Below are positions 7,800 to 12,781 of a stretch of DNA of 12,781 bases, piece by piece. Each line of letters starts with the position of its first letter. The stretch's first letter is position 1. This DNA comes from an uncultured Lachnospiraceae bacterium. Lineage in GTDB: Bacteria; Bacillota_A; Clostridia; Lachnospirales; Lachnospiraceae. Location: the NCBI GenBank assembly GCA_946613735.1, contig CAMOFS010000011.1, positions 1-12,781 on the forward strand, in the 5' to 3' direction. The translations under genes were made by a program, and so were the position numbers. The notes under the pieces are model-generated. The model worked only from the letters and a program-made list of their open reading frames with translations. It searched no databases and was not told the origin of the DNA.

Positions 7800-7827
7800 A
7801 AAAAAGGGCCATGCCTCAGCACAGCCC
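7800..7827 (-). terminator. Intrinsic terminator of the psuK-psuG operon
   Basis: On the reverse strand GGGCTGTGC (7827-7819), loop TGAG and GCATGGCCC (7814-7806) form a 9-bp stem with two G-U pairs, followed directly by six T (7805-7800). It begins about 20 nt after the psuG stop and separates psuG from the amylase promoter. Confidence 0.9.
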
Positions 7828-7846
7828 CGGTATTGTCGGTCAGATG

Positions 7847-8770
7847 TCAGTGTATGTTTGAAAGCTCAACCGCCGTTTGGGCAGCCAGCTTCGCGTTGTT
7901 GTACACCAGTTGGATATTGCTGTCTAAGCTGTCTCCACCGGTAAGATCCTTGATACGGGCGAGGAGGAAGGGAGTGGATTCCTTTCCGTGGATGCCCTGC
8001 TCTTCTGCTTCACGAACAGCCTGGTCAATGGCCTTGTTGATAACCGTCTCATCCATGGAATACTCCTCGGGAATAGGATTGGAAACAAGGATACCACCCT
8101 TCATGCCAAGCTCTTTTTTTACATATATAGTCTTAGCAAGCTCCGCAGGAGAATCGATCTCATAATCTACGGACAGGCCACTGTGTGTGGTGTAAAATGC
8201 AGCCAGCTCCTTGGTCTTGTAGCCCAAAACAGGAACGCCCTTGGTCTCCAGATACTCCAGGGTGAGCGGCAGGTCAAGAATGGCCTTTGCGCCGGCACAG
8301 ATAACAGTAACAGGTGTCTGTGAAAGCTCATCAAGATCAGCTGATATATCAAAAGTCTTCTGGGCACCCCTGTGCACTCCGCCTATACCACCGGTAGCAA
8401 AGATGGAGATGCCTGCCATGGCTGCTATTATCATAGTGGTTGCCACTGTGGTCGCTCCGTCCATACCCTTAGCAACGATGAGGGGGAGGTCACGGCGGGA
8501 AACCTTGGTGACTGCCTGACCCGTCTTTCCGAGATACTCGATCTCATCCTTTGACAGTCCCGCCTTTAAGCGTCCACCGATGATAGCTATAGTAGCCGGG
8601 ATGGCACCATTGTCCCGGATCACCTTTTCCACATTAAGCGCAGTTTCAACGTTCTGGGGATAGGGCATACCGTGGGAGATGATGGTGGACTCCAGAGCCA
8701 CCACCGGCTTACCGTTGTTGATCGCCTCTGCTACCTCAGGTGCTACATCCAAATACTTTTCATAACTCAT
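7847..8770 (-). CDS. psuG: Pseudouridine-5'-phosphate glycosidase
   Basis: A 307-residue PsuG (EC 4.2.1.70 family), which reversibly splits pseudouridine 5'-phosphate into uracil and ribose 5-phosphate. The typical blocks are intact: V-A-L-E27-S-T-I-I-S-H-G-M-P-Y-P, V-T-K89-V-S-R-R-D, G-A-T-T-V-A-T-T-M, a Gly-rich A-T-G-G-I-G-G-V-H-R-G (125-135), and C-A-G-A-K162-A-I-L-D. Lys162 aligns with the E. coli Schiff-base lysine. I prefer the ATG at 8770, giving MSYEKYLDVAPEV as in relatives, 11 nt after AAAAGGAG. A GTG three codons upstream (8779) would overlap the kinase stop as GTGA but lies only 2 nt from the ribosome binding site. It is the second gene of the pair with the PfkB-type kinase and is followed by a strong terminator. 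Confidence 0.95.
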   Translation of the reverse strand: MSYEKYLDVAPEVAEAINNGKPVVALESTIISHGMPYPQNVETALNVEKVIRDNGAIPATIAIIGGRLKAGLSKDEIEYLGKTGQAVTKVSRRDLPLIVAKGMDGATTVATTMIIAAMAGISIFATGGIGGVHRGAQKTFDISADLDELSQTPVTVICAGAKAILDLPLTLEYLETKGVPVLGYKTKELAAFYTTHSGLSVDYEIDSPAELAKTIYVKKELGMKGGILVSNPIPEEYSMDETVINKAIDQAVREAEEQGIHGKESTPFLLARIKDLTGGDSLDSNIQLVYNNAKLAAQTAVELSNIH

Positions 8771-8775
8771 TTCAT

Positions 8776-9870
8776 TCACACTCCTTTTATCTTTGCGCGT
8801 TTTTTTGCTGCTTCAAAACACAGTTTGGGATTATTGGTCTGTGCTGTTTCAAGTGTTATGCTGGCTGCTGCCATACCAAGCCTTACGGAGTCCTCAAAGG
8901 ACATGCCCCGGGCAAAGCCTGTGGCCACTCCGGAGAGGAGAGCGTCCCCTGCTCCGTTTCCGTTTATCATCCTGGATGGCAAAGGGGAAATCTTCTTATG
9001 TAAGGAACCGTCTGAGAAAAATGCCCCGTCACTCCCGAGAGTAATGATGACATGCTTCACTCCGGCTTCAAGCAGGATATCCGCTGCCCTTTTTAAGCTA
9101 TCCGAAGATGCCGGATCAATGGATTGTCCGGTCAGTATCTCCGCTTCAATACGGTTAGGGGTAATGGTGTCGATATAGGATAAGACCTTTTTAAATCGAA
9201 GTGCCTTGGCACTGGAAACAGGCTCCGCAATAACCGGGCTTTTACTCAGGGTACAGATGGACTCGATGGTCTCCTCCGGAAGATTGGCGTCTACGATGAC
9301 CAGCTTGCTATGAGCCAAAACCTCGCTTTTCCCACGGATAAAATCCGGAGTCATGTGGCGGTAGATCTCCATGTCATTCACTGCCAGCTCCATATCACCG
9401 TCCACACCTGTAATAAAGAGGTAAGTGGAGGTGACGTCCTCCTTGGAAACGATGCTCTCATGGGTATCGATACCCATCTGACGGCAGCTCTCCTGGATCT
9501 GCTTAGCGTATGCATCATCTCCGAAGGCAGTGATAAACTTCACACTGTTGCCCAAGAGGCTAAGGTTGTATGCGATGTTGCGTCCCACACCACCTAATGC
9601 AGTGCGGACCTGGCCAGGATTGGAATCCCTTTGCACGAGACTGCTAAAGGGCTTTCCTCCGATATCAATATTGGCAGCACCGACCACCGTAATGTGTCCC
9701 GGCTTTTGCATCACATAACCCTTGCCGATGATATAGCCCTTTTTCATCAGATTGGATATGTGTACTGCAACAGAAGAACGGCTGATACCGGTCTTTTTTG
9801 CCAGCTGCTCCTGAGAGATCATGGGATCCTCGGCAATCAGTGTATATATTTCGCGTTCTCTTTCTGTCAT
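8776..9870 (-). CDS. psuK: HTH-PfkB fusion sugar kinase, probable pseudouridine kinase
   Basis: A 364-residue fusion. Residues 1-53 form a winged helix-turn-helix (MTEREREIYTLIAEDP, then I-S-Q-E-Q-L-A-K-K-T-G-I-S-R-S-S-V-A-V-H-I-S-N-L). From about 58 to the end is a PfkB/ribokinase domain with G-G-V-G-R-N (93-98) and the C-terminal G-N-G-A-G-D signature near 304-309, whose Asp is the catalytic base. E. coli YeiI has the same architecture, while YeiC/PsuK lacks the HTH. The psuG neighbour points to pseudouridine as substrate: kinase plus glycosidase recycle it to uracil and ribose 5-phosphate. The start is uncertain: an ATG at 9870 gives the expected N-terminus with only a weak GG-rich site upstream, and TTG at 9885 is an alternative. 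The HTH suggests autoregulation of the promoter just upstream. No nucleoside transporter gene is adjacent. Confidence 0.88.
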   Translation of the reverse strand: MTEREREIYTLIAEDPMISQEQLAKKTGISRSSVAVHISNLMKKGYIIGKGYVMQKPGHITVVGAANIDIGGKPFSSLVQRDSNPGQVRTALGGVGRNIAYNLSLLGNSVKFITAFGDDAYAKQIQESCRQMGIDTHESIVSKEDVTSTYLFITGVDGDMELAVNDMEIYRHMTPDFIRGKSEVLAHSKLVIVDANLPEETIESICTLSKSPVIAEPVSSAKALRFKKVLSYIDTITPNRIEAEILTGQSIDPASSDSLKRAADILLEAGVKHVIITLGSDGAFFSDGSLHKKISPLPSRMINGNGAGDALLSGVATGFARGMSFEDSVRLGMAAASITLETAQTNNPKLCFEAAKKRAKIKGV

Positions 9871-9911
9871 CCGTCCACCCAACAAATGCTTATCTTCTTA
9901 AACATGTGATT

Positions 9912-9940
9912 AGATTACCACGGATCCATACAAATGTCAA
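9912..9940 (-). promoter_or_regulatory. Putative sigma-A promoter of psuK-psuG
   Basis: On the reverse strand there is a perfect TTGACA (9935-9940), a 17-nt spacer and TAATCT (9912-9917). The -10 is preceded by TGG, giving an extended -10 (TGn). It begins only 7 nt past the tex stop codon, so psuK-psuG can be transcribed independently even though tex has no visible terminator. Confidence 0.65.
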
Positions 9941-9948
9941 CAGCTGTT
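9939..9948. promoter_or_regulatory. Perfect 10-bp palindrome overlapping the psuK -35 box
   Basis: AACAGCTGTT is self-complementary and overlaps the end of the TTGACA box by two bases; its other edge touches the tex stop codon. Its position suits an operator, for example for the HTH domain of the downstream kinase. The site is short and may be chance. Confidence 0.3.
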
Positions 9949-12083
9949 TACTCGTCGAGTATCATTGACAGGCTGATACGCCCCTTCTGCTCATCGATAC
10001 CAACTATCTTTACTTCCACGATATCTCCCACGCTTACAACCTCAAGGGGGTGCTTTACATAACGCTTATTAGTAAGCTTTGAGATATGGACCAGACCGTC
10101 CTGATGAACGCCGATATCTACAAATGCTCCAAAATCTATAACATTTCTTACTGTGCCCTTAAGTATCATGCCTTCCCTAAGATCCTTCATTTCCATAACA
10201 TCGGATCTTAGGATGGGCTTTGGCATATCCTCTCTTGGATCGCGGCCGGGGCGTAAAAGCTCCTCTATAATATCCGAAAGTGTGAGGACTCCGACGCCAA
10301 TCTCTTCCGAAAGCTTTTCCAGCTCCTGCTTATTAAGCTTTTTTAGGCTTAAAACGTCATTATCCACGGATTTTAAAAGCTGTTGTGTAGCCTTATAGCT
10401 TTCGGGGTGTACAGCTGTTGCATCCAAAGGGTTCTTACCATCTGCAATACGCAAAAAGCCTGCACACTGCTCAAAGGCCTTGGCCCCAAGCTTCGGTACC
10501 TTTAAGAGCTGTTTTCGTTCTTCAAACTTACCATTTTTTTCACGGTATGCCACGATATTTTTTGCTATGGGCTTTGTGATGCCGGAAACGTACTCTAATA
10601 AAGCTGCAGAAGCGGTATTCAAATCTACTCCCACCTTATTTACAGCAGCCTCTACAACACCACCAAGTGCCTCTCCCAGCTTTTTTTGATTCATGTCATG
10701 CTGGTACTGACCCACACCAATGGATTTTGGGTCTATCTTTACCAGCTCCGCCAAAGGGTCCTGAATGCGGCGAGCGATGGAGATAGCCGATCGTTGTCCT
10801 ACATCAAACTCAGGGAACTCTTCCGTGGCAAGAGCGCTGGCACTGTACACAGAGGCTCCTGCCTCATTTGTGATGACATAGCTTACCTTTTCATCAACCT
10901 CATGGAGTATCTCAACTATGATCTGTTCTGACTCCCTTGATGCCGTGCCATTTCCGCATGATATCAGTGAGATGCCATACTTTTTGATAAACCTCTTTAC
11001 TGTATCCTTTGCTTCCTGTATCTTTTTTTCGTTTGTTGGAGCCGTAGGGAAAACGACCGTGGTGTCAAGCACTTTTCCGGTTGGATCCACCACTGCCAGC
11101 TTACATCCGGTTCGAAATGCGGGATCCCAGCCAAGTACCGTCTGTCCTGCAATAGGCGGCTGCATCAAAAGCTGGGTCAGGTTCTTGCCGAAAACCTCTA
11201 TGGCGCCGTCCTCAGCCTCTTCTGTAAGCTCAGACCTTATCTCCCGTTCTATGGATGGAGCTATAAGGCGGTCATATGCATCAGCAATAGTTTTTTTCAT
11301 TACCTCACAGGTCCATGCTGAATCGTTTTTTATAAGGCTTTTTTCCAGATAGGAAATGATCTCGTCCTCCGGTGCCTCAATACTTACGGACAAAAACTTT
11401 TCCTTTTCGCCACGATTTATGGCAAGCGTCTTGTATCCGGCCATCCTTAGGATCGGCTCGTTATAGTCATAATAGTTTTCATATACCGATTTTGCTTCGG
11501 CATCCTTCGCACACGAATGGATGGTGCCACGGCGAAGGGTCTTTTCCCTGATCCACGTCCTATAATCCGCCGAGTCACTGATAAACTCAGCTATGATATC
11601 ACAGGCTCCGTTTATTGCATCCTGTACAGTAGCAACTCCTTTCTCACCGCTGACATATGGCATCGCCTCCTCTTCCATGGATCCCTTTGGCTTCTGCATC
11701 AGAATGATATTGGAAAGGGGCTCCAGGCCGGCTTCCTTTGCAATGGTGGCCCTGGTGCGGCGTTTCGGCCTGTACGGGCGGTAGAGATCCTCCAGCTTTA
11801 CCATGGTTTCGCAGGCCTCTATCTCGGCTTTAAGCTCTTTTGTAAGCTTTCCCTGCTCCTCTATTGTTTCCATGACAGATGTCTTTTTCTCTTCCAGATT
11901 CCTAAGATAGGTAAGTCGCTCCGAAAGCTTTCTAAGCTGCTCATCATTTAAAGCGCCTGTGCGCTCCTTCCTGTATCTTGCAATAAAAGGAACCGTGCAG
12001 CCTTCATCTAAAAGCTCCACGGCAGCCTCAACCTGTTTATTCCTTACTTCTAACTCTTCAGCTATCTTTTTTATTATGTCCAT
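9948..12083 (-). CDS. tex: Tex family RNA-binding protein with S1 domain
   Basis: A 711-residue Tex/YhgF/YqgF-type protein, a cytoplasmic nucleic-acid-binding factor linked to transcription in several bacteria. Parts in order: the helical Tex N-terminus, including T-V-P-F-I-A-R-Y-R-K-E (30-40) and Y-R-P-Y-R-P-K-R-R-T-R (101-111); a YqgF/RNase H-like domain from L-G-W-D-P-A-F-R-T-G (317-326); the V-G-Q-Y-Q-H-D motif (457-463); a helix-hairpin-helix region at about 483-545; and a C-terminal S1 domain (about 636-707, with G-T-V-R-N-V-I-D-F-G-A-F-V-D). I chose the ATG at 12083 because MDIIKKIAEELEV matches the usual Tex start. However, its ribosome binding site is poor. A TTG at 12119 (12 residues longer, GGAG 10 nt upstream) and an ATG at 12095 are alternatives. 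No terminator separates it from psuK-psuG. Confidence 0.93.
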   Translation of the reverse strand: MDIIKKIAEELEVRNKQVEAAVELLDEGCTVPFIARYRKERTGALNDEQLRKLSERLTYLRNLEEKKTSVMETIEEQGKLTKELKAEIEACETMVKLEDLYRPYRPKRRTRATIAKEAGLEPLSNIILMQKPKGSMEEEAMPYVSGEKGVATVQDAINGACDIIAEFISDSADYRTWIREKTLRRGTIHSCAKDAEAKSVYENYYDYNEPILRMAGYKTLAINRGEKEKFLSVSIEAPEDEIISYLEKSLIKNDSAWTCEVMKKTIADAYDRLIAPSIEREIRSELTEEAEDGAIEVFGKNLTQLLMQPPIAGQTVLGWDPAFRTGCKLAVVDPTGKVLDTTVVFPTAPTNEKKIQEAKDTVKRFIKKYGISLISCGNGTASRESEQIIVEILHEVDEKVSYVITNEAGASVYSASALATEEFPEFDVGQRSAISIARRIQDPLAELVKIDPKSIGVGQYQHDMNQKKLGEALGGVVEAAVNKVGVDLNTASAALLEYVSGITKPIAKNIVAYREKNGKFEERKQLLKVPKLGAKAFEQCAGFLRIADGKNPLDATAVHPESYKATQQLLKSVDNDVLSLKKLNKQELEKLSEEIGVGVLTLSDIIEELLRPGRDPREDMPKPILRSDVMEMKDLREGMILKGTVRNVIDFGAFVDIGVHQDGLVHISKLTNKRYVKHPLEVVSVGDIVEVKIVGIDEQKGRISLSMILDE

Positions 12084-12146
12084 TGCTCTTTTCATCAATT
12101 TAACTGCATATTTATCCAAAATACTTTTTCTCCAATTCCGAAAAAG

Positions 12147-12173
12147 CTACTTCGGCATATGAACACCTCCTTT
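12147..12173 (-). other. Consensus Shine-Dalgarno with three-codon leader ORF upstream of tex
   Basis: On the reverse strand AAAGGAGGTG (12173-12164) is followed, 7 nt after GGAGG, by ATG-CCG-AAG-TAG (12158-12147). This is the best ribosome binding site in front of tex, yet it leads to Met-Pro-Lys and a stop. The mini-ORF is in frame with tex; the stop is 63 nt before the likely tex ATG. It could be a leader whose ribosomes re-initiate at tex, or the remains of an earlier start. Confidence 0.5.
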
Positions 12174-12180
12174 ATACAAA

Positions 12181-12210
12181 TACAGCGTAGCATAATTATG
12201 CTGCGTTGTA
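12181..12210. promoter_or_regulatory. 30-bp inverted repeat upstream of tex
   Basis: The arms TACAGCGTAGCATAA (12181-12195) and TTATGCTGCGTTGTA (12196-12210) meet with no spacer and match at 13 of 15 positions; the central 14 bp are perfect. The two mismatches are G-U pairs if the forward strand is RNA. It lies 7 nt upstream of the tex Shine-Dalgarno. Read on the reverse strand, the core holds CATAAT, a possible -10 box without a clear -35. A protein-binding operator is the simplest reading; a decayed terminator or repeat end is also possible. Confidence 0.5.
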
Positions 12211-12212
12211 AA

Positions 12213-12365
12213 TCAATCTCTACAATAAGATAATACCCGATGGGCGATATCAATGATCTTTTCCTCGGTGTTCTCCAAAAGCTCCCGGGCTGCGGAAAGC
12301 CGGGTACCTAAGATCCATACAACGTCCGTCGTTGCAAAGAAAAAGACCTTATAACCTGGTAAAGG
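12213..12365 (-). pseudogene. Start-less ORF fragment resembling an AraC-type HTH segment
   Basis: A 50-codon open stretch on the reverse strand lies between TAA (12368-12366) and TGA (12215-12213). It has no ATG and no ribosome binding site. Its middle reads R-L-S-A-A-R-E-L-L-E-N-T, then E-E-K-I-I-D-I-A-H-R-V. This fits the AraC-family spacing R-x3-A-x2-LL-x2-T-x3-I-x2-I-A-x2-V, but ends where Gly-Tyr/Phe would be expected (L-S-Y-C-R-D, stop). I read it as a remnant of a regulator gene. The match is from memory of the consensus and the remnant is short, so it could be chance. A terminator hairpin lies just upstream, so it is probably not transcribed from the right. Confidence 0.35.
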
Positions 12366-12370
12366 TTATT

Positions 12371-12406
12371 AAGAAAATGGCCGTGCACCTTAGCACAGCC
12401 ATTCTT
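12371..12406 (-). terminator. Probable intrinsic terminator of the small membrane protein gene
   Basis: On the reverse strand AATGGCTGTGC (12403-12393), loop TAAGGT and GCACGGCCATT (12386-12376) pair with one T-G wobble, followed by TTCTTAAT. The stem resembles the terminator at 7800-7827 (shared GGCTGTGCT and GGCC). A second, weaker hairpin (CTTATAACC at 12348-12356 with GGTTATTAAG at 12364-12373) follows directly. Confidence 0.65.
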
Positions 12407-12433
12407 AGATAAACTATAATCCTTTTTAATTGC

Positions 12434-12562
12434 TTATTTGTCTCCTTCTTTTAGTTTTTGATACCACTCCTGCTTTTCATTCGAAATGTCAATCAGCTTA
12501 GCAAATACCACGCAAATAAACCATAGCACAATTGTGCCCAGTACTCCTATAAGGTAATTCAT
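12434..12562 (-). CDS. Small single-pass membrane protein, 42 residues, hypothetical
   Basis: The reverse strand encodes 42 residues beginning MNYLIGVLGTIVLWFICVVF and ending KLKEGDK. GGAGG lies at 12568-12572, five nt before the ATG, an excellent ribosome binding site. Residues 4-22 or so form a continuous hydrophobic helix; the remaining tail (about 23-42: A-K-L-I-D-I-S-N-E-K-Q-E-W-Y-Q-K-L-K) is charged and probably amphipathic. A terminator-like hairpin follows 28 nt after the stop. It starts 29 nt after the end of the YitT-type fragment and may once have been co-transcribed with it. I do not recognise the family and assign no function. Ribosome binding site, intact frame, membrane helix and terminator together make a real gene likely. 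Confidence 0.7.
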   Translation of the reverse strand: MNYLIGVLGTIVLWFICVVFAKLIDISNEKQEWYQKLKEGDK

Positions 12563-12591
12563 CTTTTCCTCCAATCTATGCTTTGTGCAAT

Positions 12592-12781
12592 TCATTGGAG
12601 ATCTCCATATGTTTTTATGTGTTCGCCTATTATCTCAGAAACTTCCGAAACGGTCGAAAATGTACTGTTGGGTTCCTCGGAAATGATCTTTTTTATTCCA
12701 AAGATCTCGGCGCGGTTCACTACACAGTATAATACATCCTTTCCCTCATTACTCAGGTATAATACGCCTTTCTAAAAACAC
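12592..12781 (-). pseudogene. C-terminal fragment of a YitT/DUF2179-type membrane protein, cut by the window edge
   Basis: Reading leftward from 12771, 59 sense codons precede TGA (12594-12592). The product contains G-K-D-V-L-Y-C-V-V-N-R-A-E-I, I-K-K-I-I-S-E-E-P-N and T-V-S-E-V-S-E-I-I-G-E-H. This follows the DUF2179 domain that ends YitT-family membrane proteins (usual pattern vLycVv-R-E-I, then lk-iI, then Dp-aF-tv-dv-EviG). An in-frame TAG at 12774-12772 interrupts it just before this part. Bases upstream of 12775 read V-F-L-E in another frame, and removing one A from the A run at about 12769-12771 on the reverse strand would join V-F-L-E to G-V-L-Y. A one-base frameshift or a sequencing error is therefore likely. 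Only about 10 bases lie beyond, so the true state of the gene cannot be judged from here. Confidence 0.5.

Noticed and set aside
8672..9178. Forward 168-residue ORF across the psuK/psuG junction
   Set aside because: It is antisense to confirmed coding sequence and has no supporting signal.
9948..12083. Tex as part of a defence or mobile system
   Set aside because: All domains match the ordinary Tex protein, and no nuclease, integrase or toxin gene lies nearby.
12147..12774. TAG used as a sense codon (amber recoding), suggested by in-frame TAG upstream of tex and in the YitT fragment
   Set aside because: No intact gene here ends in TAG, but TAG is often the rarest stop and ten genes are too few. 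Both cases are better explained by a leader ORF and a decayed gene, and the tex extension does not resemble Tex N-termini.

Overview
The window looks like the chromosome of an anaerobic Gram-positive Clostridia member, most likely of the Lachnospiraceae. That is inferred from the gene content (clostridial-type FolD beside a separate FchA, a class A PBP with a long charged tail, Tex, an HTH-PfkB kinase beside PsuG), strong AGGAGG-type ribosome binding sites and moderate GC content. It was not tested by any database search. Nearly all genes are housekeeping or central-metabolism genes. I found no CRISPR array, tRNA, rRNA, phage or insertion sequence, and no convincing undescribed multi-gene system.

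Layout. A forward polysaccharide pyruvyl transferase family gene (14-1369) meets a long block of reverse-strand genes. The convergent junction holds a large palindromic repeat (1368-1470) that can fold into a three-way cloverleaf and probably ends transcription of the reverse operon. Reading in its own direction (7706 down to 1475), that operon encodes a cytoplasmic GH13 alpha-amylase, methenyl-THF cyclohydrolase FchA, a YigZ/IMPACT-family protein, methylene-THF dehydrogenase FolD and penicillin-binding protein 1A. Gaps are 14 nt, 1 nt and then two 4-nt ATGA overlaps, so translation is probably coupled. It has its own promoter (about 7760-7789).

Upstream of it is a two-gene pseudouridine salvage operon: an HTH-PfkB fusion kinase (PsuK-like) followed by pseudouridine-5'-phosphate glycosidase PsuG. 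It has a TTGACA promoter at 9912-9940 and a strong intrinsic terminator at 7800-7827. The kinase phosphorylates pseudouridine and PsuG splits the product into uracil and ribose 5-phosphate; the fused winged-helix domain may make the kinase its own regulator. Next comes tex, an RNA-binding protein gene with an odd leader: a consensus Shine-Dalgarno in front of a three-codon ORF that is in frame with tex, and a near-perfect 30-bp palindrome.

The right end (12084-12781) looks eroded: a 50-codon start-less fragment with AraC-type HTH spacing, a terminator hairpin, an intact 42-residue single-pass membrane protein missed by length cut-offs, and the C-terminal piece of a YitT/DUF2179-type membrane protein with an in-frame stop near the window edge.

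The most interesting points are: (1) FolD lacks the lysine and glutamine needed for cyclohydrolase activity while fchA sits two genes away in the same operon, suggesting a split of a usually bifunctional enzyme; (2) the interrupted palindromic repeat; (3) the tex leader; (4) the small membrane protein.
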